Below are positions 55,152 to 64,000 of a stretch of DNA of 64,000 bases, piece after piece; within the stretch, counting starts at the first letter, position 1, and each line of letters opens with the position of its first letter. The translations under genes were made by a program, and so were the position numbers. The notes under the pieces are model-generated. The model was not told the origin of the DNA, made no database searches, and saw only the letters and a list, made by a program, of their open reading frames with translations. The stretch is from CBDCYS01 sp965226185 (GTDB lineage: Bacteria > Acidobacteriota > Terriglobia > Bryobacterales > UBA6623). The stretch lies in NCBI GenBank assembly GCA_965226185.1, contig CBDDCT010000006.1, positions 806,001-870,000 of the forward strand, given 5' to 3'.

Positions 55152-55219
55152 ATCCTAGATGGCGTATTCTTCAGCCGTAACCCGACACTGCGGGACGCGA
55201 AGCGACGTCTTGCCTGGCG

Positions 55220-56164
55220 TCAGTTTCCTACGCATGCCCGAACAATCTCCTCAATGTGCCTGTGGTCCGTACCGCAGCATCCACCCAGGACGTTGATCTG
55301 CGGAAACGCGTCCCTCAACGCTCGAAACTCCAAGCCCAGCTCGACCGGGTTTCCCTCGTCGAGCTCTTCGGCTGCGTCGAGCTCCGCGTGGCTACACTTG
55401 GAAGCGTTCGCTCGCACACCCCGGATCCGTTCCGTCCAACCACTGCCCGCCTCCAGCGCCCTTTGGAAATGTGTGGGGTGTGCACAGTTGATCATGTAGT
55501 ACGCCGGGCCATCGCCGGTAGCCTTGTCCACTGAGTCGATAGCTTCGGCCAACGTCGAACCGTCCGGCAGTCGTCCGTCCGTCTCGACCGTGAACGAAAT
55601 GACCGACGGCATTCCCGCCGCTTGCGCCGCTCGGGCGATTCCGATCGCCTCATTCGGGTAGGTCATTGTGATGGCGCTGACGAAATCAGCGTCAGCGTCT
55701 CGAAACGTCTCGATTTGACCACGATGATAGTCCGCTGCCTCGTCTGGGCCCATCATCGTGTCGGCCTGGTACCCGTCACCCCGAGGTCCCAGGCACCCGT
55801 TGATCGGCATCTTCGTCGTCTCGGTTTCCGATTCTTTCCGAATCTGCAGACAAAGATCAATCGCCCGCCGGTTCGCCTCGGTCAACGCCTCAAGCGAGTA
55901 ACCGATCTTCGGAGCCCAATCTGGGTTCGCCCTCCAAGTAGCGCTGTCGAGCACCAAACCGACTTTCGCATCGCGCGCGATGGACACGTAACGCCGATAG
56001 TAGTCGAGCAGCCGCTCCCGGCCAGCCTCGTCCGCCAACAGAATGAAGGCCGCGAACTCCGGCAGATCAACGCCTTCGAGGAAGATGAGAGTCGTCTCCA
56101 GTCCACCGTCGGCAAGAAAGACGTCGCCCGACAGCTGGGGAAGGTGATCTCGGTACTTAGCCAT
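55220..56164 (-). CDS. Homocysteine S-methyltransferase-family protein
   Basis: 314 residues of the zinc-dependent methyltransferase fold. Seen: FLADGGLETTLIF at the start, the first zinc ligand in YYMINCAHPTHF and the Cys pair in NVLGGCCGTDHRHI. All three zinc cysteines are present. Such enzymes move a methyl group from S-methylmethionine or a similar donor to homocysteine; the exact donor is not readable. It lies seven bases after the Tat-exported protein gene on the same strand. Confidence 0.88.
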   Translation of the reverse strand: MAKYRDHLPQLSGDVFLADGGLETTLIFLEGVDLPEFAAFILLADEAGRERLLDYYRRYVSIARDAKVGLVLDSATWRANPDWAPKIGYSLEALTEANRRAIDLCLQIRKESETETTKMPINGCLGPRGDGYQADTMMGPDEAADYHRGQIETFRDADADFVSAITMTYPNEAIGIARAAQAAGMPSVISFTVETDGRLPDGSTLAEAIDSVDKATGDGPAYYMINCAHPTHFQRALEAGSGWTERIRGVRANASKCSHAELDAAEELDEGNPVELGLEFRALRDAFPQINVLGGCCGTDHRHIEEIVRACVGN

Positions 56165-56171
56165 TCCGCTG

Positions 56172-57695
56172 TCACCCGCTCAACGCTTCGCGCGTCCGCC
56201 TCACCAGCCGATTGTCGCTCCCGCCCGACCCGCGAAGTCGGAATACGCTGGAGGCTAAGTAGCGATTCCGCCATGGGGGCGAAACATGATGAAAGTCTTC
56301 CAGCACCGCTGAACTGAATTTGTAGTCGTGAGCGTTGTAACCTTTGAGAAAAATCAAGACCCGGGCCGCATCGATGAGCGGTTTGGGCCGAGCGTCCTTT
56401 TCAAGGTAGGCCATCACCTTGCGGGCGGCCATCATTCGGTCCCCGCTGACGTCACGAAAGATCTCCTCGATCGACACCGGAGCTTCCCGGTTGATCGGCT
56501 CCATCTTGTCCAACTGAAACTCGCCGATCTGGCCATCGCCTCCCATAGAAGCTCGGAACATCGGCAGGAACGAGGCGTTCTGCAGTAGGAGTCGGCGGCG
56601 AGTATCGTCGCTCGCGGCCGCCTGGAACGCAAACCGGAGGGCGTTGGTGGTGGTAACGCTGTGCAGGGCGACAATCCCTGGCTGACGGACCAGCAGCTCC
56701 CCGGACCCAAGCAGCAGGGCGTCCCAGATCGATTGCGGTGAAACGCCCCGATTAATGAGTTCGACCACCTTACTCGCCGCCTCGGTTTCGGATCCTTCCC
56801 GCAGCGTGGCGAGCATCTCGGCAGTTGCTCCACGGTCGAGTCTTCCATCAGGCCAGTCAGAGCGGATTTTCTGGCACAGTTCCGCGTTCGTTCGCCAGGG
56901 ACGATCAGCTAAGTGATCGCTTTGGGATGGGTTTGTTTCACCCACATAATTGAGCAGCGCGTAGGCCAGGGAACGCAACACCGGCTCGGCGTGCCGCCAG
57001 CCAATGCGCTGCAAGGTGCGCCAACTGTTGGCAACGAAGATCGCCTTGTGCCCGATGGATCGATAGTCCCGCGCCCCGTATCGAAAGAAGAGTTCAAACA
57101 CCTCGCTCGCTCCGGTCGTCCGGGCTAGACCCGCTACGGCAGCGTCAGCCGCCACTTCATCCCAATTCTCCATCGCGGTGATGAACGCCTTCTTCGCTTT
57201 TGACGCCTTGGGTATAGCCGCTTCATCGAGCGGACCCATCGTCCAGTCCCCTTCTCGCTCGTCCGAGGCTTGCGCGGACTTGAAGTAATCCAGCGCCCAA
57301 AAAATCGGCAGCCAGCGATGTTCCGGCGGCGACGAAAGACTTGCCAAATGCGCTGAATTCACAACTAGTACGGCGTGAAACTTGAACCCAACGGATGGCC
57401 GGGGCTGGACATTGCGAACCCCCGCCAGCAGCAATGCCGCCAACAGATTTCTGTAAGAGAGTCCCTTCTTAATCCGCGCCGCCACCTCTTCCAGTAACCT
57501 GTGCCGCGGCGTTTCCTCCAGCAGTCGGACAAGCGGTTCAACTTCGGGATCGAACCGGACGGCTTTCGGGGGGAGCTTGGTTTCTGCTGCAGAAACAGGC
57601 GGCAACACGGAAAGAAAAGCTACATCGCCTAGGCTGGCTAACGTTCCGCTCGCTGCTGTGCTTAAGAACTTGCGGCGCGCCGCATCGTATTTCAT
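56172..57695 (-). CDS. Tat-exported protein of unknown function
   Basis: 507 residues. The N-terminus RRKFLSTAASGTLASLG is a twin-arginine export signal. The body is mainly helical (EVAARIKKGLSYRNLLAALL, MENWDEVAADAAVAGLAR, IWDALLLGSGELLVRQPGI) and contains many conserved-looking His and Trp residues. I do not recognise a catalytic family. Similar Tat-exported proteins occur in Solibacter-type genomes. Probably co-transcribed with the methyltransferase gene that follows. Confidence 0.7.
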   Translation of the reverse strand: MKYDAARRKFLSTAASGTLASLGDVAFLSVLPPVSAAETKLPPKAVRFDPEVEPLVRLLEETPRHRLLEEVAARIKKGLSYRNLLAALLLAGVRNVQPRPSVGFKFHAVLVVNSAHLASLSSPPEHRWLPIFWALDYFKSAQASDEREGDWTMGPLDEAAIPKASKAKKAFITAMENWDEVAADAAVAGLARTTGASEVFELFFRYGARDYRSIGHKAIFVANSWRTLQRIGWRHAEPVLRSLAYALLNYVGETNPSQSDHLADRPWRTNAELCQKIRSDWPDGRLDRGATAEMLATLREGSETEAASKVVELINRGVSPQSIWDALLLGSGELLVRQPGIVALHSVTTTNALRFAFQAAASDDTRRRLLLQNASFLPMFRASMGGDGQIGEFQLDKMEPINREAPVSIEEIFRDVSGDRMMAARKVMAYLEKDARPKPLIDAARVLIFLKGYNAHDYKFSSAVLEDFHHVSPPWRNRYLASSVFRLRGSGGSDNRLVRRTREALSG

Positions 57696-58131
57696 GACGG
57701 CCTCCTTCGCGATTGCAACTCAGCTATAGCTTCTTCACGATTTTGGAGTGGGAGCTGGTTCGGCCTTTGATGTTGTCTAGAATCTTACGTCACACCGAAC
57801 GATAACCGCCACCCGAAATCCACCCCCCCCCCAGATTGGGCGTCACCCACCAGCCAGGACGACATCGTTTCGACACGAGCACAGGGTGTTATCCTGCGGT
57901 GAACAATGCACTAGTTCCAGGGACCCGAAAGCCCACTCTCAACGAGATGAATACGATCTACGGCAGCCTAAAGCAGGGGTGGCCCACTATTGGACCCGCA
58001 ACTGGTGCTGAATCCATCTGGGAGGCGAGAGCGTTTGAATTGAAGAGTTGGTGGCATTGGCTAAGCGGCTCGCCGACCACCACAGAATGACGCGCTGAAG
58101 ATCTCGAACGGATCTCGCTTCAAGACGCCTC
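57696..58131. other. Intergenic region
   Basis: About 435 bases between divergent genes. A short frame (57836-58090) has no family features. A run of C near 57825 is notable but otherwise nothing is seen. Confidence 0.4.
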
Positions 58132-59004
58132 ATGCTCAAACGACGCGTCGACAACCAGATCTGGCTCATCAGCCAGCCCGACCATGCGGTCGTCTCGGGA
58201 TACCTTGCCTCCCATTGGGGCAACGAGGCATTCAGCCAACCTGGATACTACTTGCCCTCGGCGCAATCCGAGCTATGGCGCACCGAAGCGATTTTCGGTA
58301 TTGCCGAACACGACAACGGCTGGTGGGAGTGGGAGGCTGACCCGGAGATCGATCCCGAAGACGGCCTGCCGCTTCACCTCACCGGACTGACCCAACAACA
58401 GGGCTTCGAGCGGTGGAGACTGGGCGTGCCTCGTTTCGAGCAAGAGCATCCCTATGCCGCGCTGCTGATTAGTTTGCATGCTTACTGGCTGCACGTTTAT
58501 CGCTGCGAGGTCGAAGTGGATGAGTCCTTTCGACACCCCCTGTTTGGAGCGCCCGGCTCCTGGCCTCCGCCGACGGGGGTCGAACTTGAGCAGGCTAAAC
58601 AGTTTGTTGTGGAACAGAAGTCGACCCAGGAAGGGCTGATCACTCGAATGCGCCGGGATCCCGCGTGGTCAGCCGCAGTCGAGCCGCCGAACCTCAATCC
58701 TCACGCCCGGCTCTTGCAGCTCATGGACGCCCTCTCGCTCGGGCTCTGTTTTGGCGGCAAGGACGAAGTTAGTATGGACGGAATCCCGAGGCTCAGCTGG
58801 GACGATCGGATCAGTCTTCATCTCTCGCCACTCGGGTACAACCGTATCGAGTGCACGCCCTATCCCTTCGATCAAGACCCCCTGCCTGTTGTGGTGCGCG
58901 CGCGTTTGTTGGATGGCCCCCAGCCCATCTCGGCGCCGTTTCAGACCTGGTGGCAGAGCATTCCGAGGACACACCTTCGGTTTGAGTATTGTTCCGGCGG
59001 GTGA
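58132..59004 (+). CDS. DUF3891-family protein
   Basis: 290 residues. QIWLISQPDHAVVSGYLASH, WRTEAIFGIAEHDNGWWEWE and RLLQLMDALSLGLCF are typical of DUF3891, a helical family with conserved His and Asp residues (PDH, EHDNGW) resembling a metal-binding HD-like core. Function unknown. It has no signal peptide and stands alone. Confidence 0.8.
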   Translation: MLKRRVDNQIWLISQPDHAVVSGYLASHWGNEAFSQPGYYLPSAQSELWRTEAIFGIAEHDNGWWEWEADPEIDPEDGLPLHLTGLTQQQGFERWRLGVPRFEQEHPYAALLISLHAYWLHVYRCEVEVDESFRHPLFGAPGSWPPPTGVELEQAKQFVVEQKSTQEGLITRMRRDPAWSAAVEPPNLNPHARLLQLMDALSLGLCFGGKDEVSMDGIPRLSWDDRISLHLSPLGYNRIECTPYPFDQDPLPVVVRARLLDGPQPISAPFQTWWQSIPRTHLRFEYCSGG

Positions 59005-59699
59005 GGCCGGACGGGGTGGGCAAGATCTTTGGGAGTTGGCAAGATTATCTTCGATTCTGCAGTCGTAAGTACCACAGCCGATCAATCAAACGAATCCTTC
59101 GCCCATTCACCGAACAGAGTCTTACGGGCTCGACGGCTGCGAAGGAGGAGGCTGAGTGAGAGGATGATCCACGGTCGCCGGTTGTGCAATTCTCTGATCA
59201 AGAAGGAGTTGGGTGAGATTCCGGCGGATAGATCCTCCCTAGTCGGCTAGTGTTTACCCAACCGCTCCGCTCCTTGCGAATCAGCTAGAGGACCGAGTCG
59301 TTCCCGAATGCGTCTAGTTGCAGCCGTGAGTATGCAGAGCTTTTCAAACGCCTCGTCGCAACCGCCAGAAAGAGGAGGCCTGCCTGAATGGCCGGCGTGT
59401 ATAACACACGGCTAGAAGTACGAATCTGGTCGCTTACGGCAGTTCTAGAAACGTAGGTCCACCTCGGCGAGATTCGTCCAAGAATCCCCACTGCTGGGCA
59501 AGGACGGAAGTTGTTTTGTTTCAGACGACACAATTGTTCAATAAGCTTATCCAACAATGGTCCATTAAACGCCGGTTTTCCGGACAACAGACCTTGTGCT
59601 CAGGCCAAGAGACATGCTTTGGACCGCTCATCGGGTATGTAAGGACCGCCCGCGGTCGTCGGCGGGTAGCTGTCGAGAAATAATTTCCCCTTCAGCAAT
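59005..59699. other. Gene-poor region
   Basis: About 700 bases with no convincing gene. Its right end includes one arm of the long-distance inverted repeat (59670-59700). Confidence 0.4.
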
Positions 59700-59700
59700 C
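59670..59700 (+). repeat. 31-bp inverted repeat, left arm
   Basis: Begins CTGTCGAGAAATAATTTCCC. It matches 63895-63925 in inverted orientation at 29 of 31 positions. The minus strand around it reads LLKGKLFLDSY, and the other copy reads LLNGKLFLDSY on the plus strand, so both are probably remnants of one gene family. Confidence 0.7.
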
Positions 59701-59951
59701 TAGTCATAGAGGCTCTGACCTGCTGAAGGGCTGGAAACCGGTCTGAAGGGACGCGGAATGGAGCGGAGACCGTCTGCCTCCATGGCTGGCAGCGGCGGGA
59801 GACCTTCTCGCTGTAATCGCTGGATCTCCTCAGCGGGGAACCGCCACTGCGAGCCAGTGAACTCAGCGTCAACCAGACCCGCTTCAGCCAAGCGCCGGGG
59901 AGCATGAGCGGATACACTCAGAATCTTCTGCAGCCTGCCCGGATCGATAAG
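59700..59951 (-). pseudogene. Excisionase-type helix-turn-helix fragment
   Basis: The minus-strand frame reads KILSVSAHAPRRLAEAGLVD then AEFTGSQWRFPAEEIQRLQR, a MerR/excisionase-like DNA-binding fold. The usual ATG start is lacking and a stop lies just upstream of LIDPGRLQ, so the gene is probably broken or starts at a non-standard codon. Confidence 0.5.
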
Positions 59952-60586
59952 TCACCCCAACTGGCATCTCCATCCCCCTTGATTCCGTCGATTCCTCCAC
60001 GAACCGTGCACGCATCAACGAAATATCGACGGTTCATCGACGAAATCCACGGTTCGTGCCCGTTTCGTGGACGGTTCATCCACGGTTCGTTGACGAACCA
60101 TACGCAGACGCTGGAATCGTGTGCTGTTTCCACTGGTATACCAGGTATGCTCGCGAGTGAGTACGCAGTTCGGGTAGAGTTCAGCCCCCGACCCTTGCCA
60201 AAACGTCAAGGGAATTTTCGCAGCCTAAATTAGTTCCAAGGCCGTTGATCATCTCATGCCCATCCGGGTTCCGAACGAGGAAACGCGCGTATTTGAGGGC
60301 TCGCTCTTGCCATCAACCGGGGGCAACGCTGCACGGGAGGATGAAACCGGAGGCTGATGGGGGGGAGTGCAACGTACCTCCGGCCGAAACGAGAGAACCG
60401 GGAAGAATCTTTGTTAAAGGTAAGGAGGACGGAACGCGGACCGAGACGGCAGCGGCGGCAATTCAATCCGATGGTAAGGGCTGCGCCGCTAGGGAAGACG
60501 CAGGCTAGAACGCCGATACCCAGCGGCGGCCCGATGTACGAGAAGGGGATTTTCGTTCCGCTAAGTATGAAATCGATATAACTTAT
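59952..60586. other. Gene-poor region with a repeated 9-bp motif
   Basis: About 635 bases up to the second IS copy. The first part has the motif array at 59999-60101. The rest (60240-60580) is G- and A-rich without a recognised gene or RNA. Confidence 0.4.
59999..60101. repeat. Six copies of a 9-bp motif
   Basis: ACGGTTCRT occurs directly at 60029, 60049, 60071 and 60082, and inverted at 59999 and (one base changed) 60093. Spacing is irregular. It lies upstream of the excisionase-like fragment on the minus strand, so it could be an operator array. Confidence 0.6.
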
Positions 60587-62076
60587 CCCGGATTTCCACT
60601 TTAGTTTCGGTTCTGCTAACCATCGGGTGACCTCGGACGCCTTTATTTATGCGGGTTGAAAAGCAATCAAGGCGCTGAGGAGATCAACACCCAATGGGTG
60701 AAAAAGAAAACAAGCCGTTCCAGCTAAGCTTCAACGGCTTATTGAAAGTCGATTTCCAAGGATCGCGCGTCACTTCCGATGGCGGGCTCATTCTCGTCCG
60801 CGAGCTGGACGAGCGACTCGGGCTCGGGAAGCTGATCGACGAACATCTCAGTGACCCACGGCAAGGCTCGAACAAAAAGTTCCCGTTCGCCGATCTGCTG
60901 CGGCAGTCAGTCTACTCTCGGCTGGCCGGCTACGAGGACCTCAATGACGCCGTGCGAGTATCCGCCGATCCGACCTTTCGCTTGATCGGCTCGCAGAAGA
61001 ACTGGGATCGCGGCGGGGCACTGACCTCGCGACTGCAGAGCTTCGAGACGGAGATGCTGGCGAGCGAGGAGAACTTGCTGGGGCTGATGGCTGTGAACCG
61101 CGAGCTGGTGGCGCAAGCCGAGACGCAAGACGACTCCGAGCGCGTCGTTCTCGACATGGATTCGACCGAAAGCCCTGTCCACGGCCAGCAAGAGGGCAGT
61201 GCCTACAACGGCCATTTCGAGTCGGTCTGCTACCACCCGTTGTTGTTGTTCAACCAGCACGGCGATTGTCTGGCCGCCAAGCTGCGTCCCGGCAACGTGC
61301 ACAGCGCTGAGGACTGGAACGAGTTGCTGCTGCCCGAGATCGAGCGCCAACAGGCTGCGGGCAAACAGGTCACCTTCCGGGGCGATGCGGCCTTTGCCAA
61401 GCCGGAGATTTATGAGTTTTCGGAGGAACGCGGAGTGCAGTACGCCATTCGCATTCCGGCCAACAAGAGCTTGGAACTAGCGATCGAAGACATCTTGTTT
61501 CGCCCGCCGGGCAGGCCGGGTCGCAAGCCCTTGGTGCGCTACAAGAGCTTCCGCTATCAGGCGCAGAGTTGGTCCAAGCCGCGACGCATTGTGGCCAAGG
61601 TCGAGCATCATCTCGGTGAGCTGTTCCCGCGGGTCGGATTTATCGTGACCAACATGAGCTTGCCAAGCCGGTCGGTAGTGCGCTTCTACAACAAGCGCGG
61701 CACGGCCGAGCAGTGGATCAAAGAAGGCAAACAGGCCACGCACTGGACGCGGCTTTCGTGCCATCGCTTCCGGGCCAACGAAGTGCGACTGCAACTGAGC
61801 GTGCTGGCCTACAACCTGGGCAACTTGTGGCGGCGGCTTGGGCTGCCGCACAGGATCAAGAGCTGGTCGCTGACGAGCTTGCAACAGCGGCTGATGAAGA
61901 CCGGCGGTCGGCTGGTCAAGCACGCCCGGTATTATTGGCTGCTGCTGGCCGAGGGGCATCTGAACCGGCGGCTGTTCGCTGACATGCTGCACAGGATCTG
62001 GGCGCTGCCGCTGCCGAGCGGGTAGCGTTGACCGGGCGAGGATCAACAGTTTTCGGCTCCAAAAAAGTTTTTCAAG
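60587..62076 (+). mobile_element. IS1380-family insertion sequence B, copy 2
   Basis: 1490 bp, same ends as the copy in cse1. No target duplication is visible: the left flank ends ACTTAT and the right flank begins GAGCAGTG. This suggests a deletion or recombination next to it after insertion. Confidence 0.92.
60694..62025 (+). CDS. IS1380-family transposase (element B, copy 2)
   Basis: 443 residues, the same protein as the transposase at 45839, with its DDE motifs (VLDMDSTESPVHG, TFRGDAAFAKPEI, GTAEQWIKEGKQ). Two silent base differences were noticed (near 61475 and 61576). Intact, so this copy or the other could mobilise both. Confidence 0.93.
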   Translation: MGEKENKPFQLSFNGLLKVDFQGSRVTSDGGLILVRELDERLGLGKLIDEHLSDPRQGSNKKFPFADLLRQSVYSRLAGYEDLNDAVRVSADPTFRLIGSQKNWDRGGALTSRLQSFETEMLASEENLLGLMAVNRELVAQAETQDDSERVVLDMDSTESPVHGQQEGSAYNGHFESVCYHPLLLFNQHGDCLAAKLRPGNVHSAEDWNELLLPEIERQQAAGKQVTFRGDAAFAKPEIYEFSEERGVQYAIRIPANKSLELAIEDILFRPPGRPGRKPLVRYKSFRYQAQSWSKPRRIVAKVEHHLGELFPRVGFIVTNMSLPSRSVVRFYNKRGTAEQWIKEGKQATHWTRLSCHRFRANEVRLQLSVLAYNLGNLWRRLGLPHRIKSWSLTSLQQRLMKTGGRLVKHARYYWLLLAEGHLNRRLFADMLHRIWALPLPSG

Positions 62077-62382
62077 GAGCAGTGTCGGCCGGAGCGCCGT
62101 TCAGCCCGCTCAATCAACGTCTGTGAGCGGATGGATGAGCCCTGGCGCCTAGCGGCGGAGGTGATGTGCAGGGTTCAGCGCGGAAAGACGTGGTATTCGG
62201 GGCAGCGCGGGTGTATACTGTCGCCGTACCAGGGTCAAAATGGAAATCCTGGCTTATTTCGTTGGAGCATGTTACGACAAACGACCATTGATTACTGGTG
62301 GTAACGCGATATCACAACAGTTACCGGTCCGGCTTACCGAAGTCGCCTCGTCAATGACGGATCGTTTCGGCGCCGGCGCCGA
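62077..62382. other. Intergenic region
   Basis: About 305 bases between the IS and the hydrolase gene. No gene or clear signal is seen. Confidence 0.4.
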
Positions 62383-63493
62383 TTAGCGGGCCTTGGCAGC
62401 CGCCCACGGACCGATGACGTCGATGAACGCCGGGTCGTACCCGCCCGAAAACAGCGCGGCGGCCGACAACATGCTGTGCTTGACGCCGGGGATCACCCTA
62501 ATCTCGATGTCCCTTCCCTCTTGCGTTTGTAGTGCCTGCAGGTAGGCGACCGCCTCCGCCGTCGGGACGTTCTCGTCGTCTTCGGCAAATACATAGAGCA
62601 TCGGAACGCCGAGCCGCTCGATGTAGGGCTGGGGGTCGTAGCCGATATAAGCAGCGAGGCGCCCATAGTACACCGGGTCATAATCCGCCAGTTTCTTCCG
62701 CTGATTGAGCTTCGGCCAGGCTTCGGTTTTTCCATAGCGCCGATTAAAAGCGGCGAGCTCGGCGTTGATCCGCTGCCACTTCTCGCCGCCGGCTAGCGCG
62801 GGGTCGGCGTCGACCTCCACGATGAAGTGCCACACCATGTCCCGAAGTCGAATGGCTTCGTCGAGCACTTCACCGAGCACGCCGTCATTCATCAGTTCGT
62901 GCCTGAGTTCCCACAGGTTTGTCTCGATCCACGGCAGCGGCGGGCCGGCACGATTGACGATGAACGAAACGTTGCCGGTTCGATGTGCGATCTCGGGAGC
63001 AAACCACCCACCTTCGCTGCTGCCGAGCAAGCCGATGCCATCGGGGACGACGTCGGACCTCGACTTCAGATATCGCACCGCGCTGATCCCATCCTCGATG
63101 AAATCCCCATACGCGGTCCTCACGAACTCGCCGCCCGAGCCACCTACGCCGCGCTTGTCATAGGCCAGAACGGCGACCTCGGAACGCAAGAAGGCATTGG
63201 TTATGACCCTCAGAGTTGTCCAATGCAAGATGAGCCTGAAGGGGCTCCCTCACCGGCGGCCCGTCCCCGGTTAACGGCCCCGACCCATGGAGAAGGACCA
63301 CGGCCGGATGCGGACCCGCCTCCTCGGGCTTGACGAACCACCCTCTGAGCGTGACGTCGCCGCTCTGAAAAGAGACGTTCTCGACAGAACCGTTGTACCG
63401 GATGTGGACGACGTACATGTACCCCACCCAAACGACCACGATCGATGCCAGTGTCGCGAGGAAGATCAATAGCGTCTTGATGAGCTTTGCCAT
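62383..63493 (-). pseudogene. Alpha/beta hydrolase with membrane anchor (frameshifted)
   Basis: The N-terminal frame (start 63493) reads MAKLIKTLLIFLATLASIVV, a membrane helix, then LRGWFVKPEEAGPHPAVVLL and HGSGPLTGDG. Near 63215-63225 one extra base shifts the frame. The second frame continues LHWTTLRVITNAFLRSEVAV, AYDKRGVGGSGG, the nucleophile GLLGSSEGGW and a C-terminal GVKHSML with the His. Restored length is about 370 residues. It would be an envelope-anchored serine hydrolase of unknown substrate. Confidence 0.8.
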
Positions 63494-63621
63494 ACCTTCG
63501 TTTCCCAGCGCATCGGCCGTCCGAACCAAACAACAGCGTCGCCGCCGGCGCTAAATTCCGATCAGATGCTCCGTCTCGTTGAGAAAGCACACCGCTCGAT
63601 TGTGTCCAAGTGTAAAGGACA

Positions 63622-63756
63622 CAGCAGGTGGTTTGGTAAGAACTTGAGCGCGACGGGACGGGCTAGGCGAGTGTCCTCGGCTTTGTAGACGACCCCCATG
63701 CCGTCCCGGCCGAGCTCGGAGAGGATCTTGTAATGGGAGATCGTTTGGTCGATCAC
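63622..63756 (-). pseudogene. Ser/Thr kinase N-terminal fragment
   Basis: MIDQTISHYKILSELGRDGM then GVVYKAEDTRLARPVALKF is the glycine loop and lysine region of a PknB-type kinase, like the intact gene at 20878. Homology ends after LPNHLL at 63622, where unrelated sequence follows, so the gene is truncated. Confidence 0.8.
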
Positions 63757-63894
63757 AACGGTCCGATTGTACCGTTTCCGGATTACTGTTGATTACAAGC
63801 CTTACCACCAGCTAACCGATCCTAACACGCCTAGACCTTTGATTGGATTCGATTTGGGCCCGTTCAGCGACCGGTTGCGGAGGCTCTGAAGGCT

Positions 63895-63925
63895 GATTGC
63901 TCAATGGGAAATTATTTCTCGACAG
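63895..63925 (-). repeat. 31-bp inverted repeat, right arm
   Basis: Reverse complement begins CTGTCGAGAAATAATTTCCC; partner of 59670-59700 with two mismatches. The two arms are about 4.2 kb apart and bracket the second IS copy, the hydrolase and the kinase fragment. Confidence 0.7.
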
Positions 63926-64000
63926 TTATCGGCGGACGGGGCCTACGTAGTTCGTGACAGGGGTCAGTCCTGCTCGCGGTCCTCGAACTCGGTGAACCAG

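Noticed and set aside
60240..60580. G/A-rich stretch considered as a group II intron or structured RNA
   Set aside because: No domain V-like hairpin, intron boundary or reverse transcriptase was seen.

Overview
The window looks like a chromosome segment of an acidobacterium of the Solibacter/Bryobacter type. The inference rests on GC-rich coding, three secreted proteins ending in the Solibacter-type C-terminal domain (TIGR03437), a Ser/Thr kinase fused to PD40/TolB-like repeats, a decayed acidobacterial-type MacB permease, and many secreted beta-propeller proteins. No rRNA or tRNA gene was seen. It reads like a metagenome or long-read contig: several genes carry single-base frameshifts and one block looks foreign.

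Layout. 1-2.4 kb: thioredoxin, alanine dehydrogenase, a DksA/TraR zinc-finger protein. 2.5-12.1 kb: a multiheme cytochrome locus. It has a NapC/NirT-like membrane cytochrome (frameshifted), a decaheme OmcA/MtrC-family protein, a decaheme MtrA/DmsE-type protein, an MtrB/PioB-type outer-membrane barrel, and a four-repeat cytochrome c whose last repeat is split by an IS1380-family element. Together these resemble a porin-cytochrome conduit carrying electrons across the outer membrane. 12.2-23.1 kb: two FG-GAP/TIGR03437 proteins, a VapBC-like toxin-antitoxin pair, a secreted lectin-fold protein, a PQQ-type propeller and a Ser/Thr kinase. 23.1-26.5 kb: a scar of integrase remnants, a HTH gene, an inserted block that looks eukaryotic, and a decayed permease. 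26.5-39.6 kb: AraC regulator, cysteine hydrolase, a conserved protein, 1-Cys peroxiredoxin, ceramidase-like protein, a large propeller protein, a TPR protein and a membrane-protein pair.

40.1-54.2 kb: a complete type I-E CRISPR-Cas locus in canonical order (cas3-cse1-cse2-cas7-cas5-cas6-cas1-cas2-array). Three insertion sequences of different kinds split cas3, cse1 and cas7. In each case removing the element and one target-site copy restores the reading frame exactly, so the insertions look recent. The far end of the array is also replaced by an IS remnant. Interference should be dead while cas1, cas2, cas5 and cas6 stay open.

54.2-64 kb: a frameshifted aminopeptidase-like hydrolase, a homocysteine methyltransferase-family protein, a Tat-exported protein, a DUF3891 protein, a gene-poor stretch with an excisionase-like remnant and a six-copy 9-bp motif, a second near-identical copy of the IS found in cse1, a frameshifted alpha/beta hydrolase and a kinase fragment.
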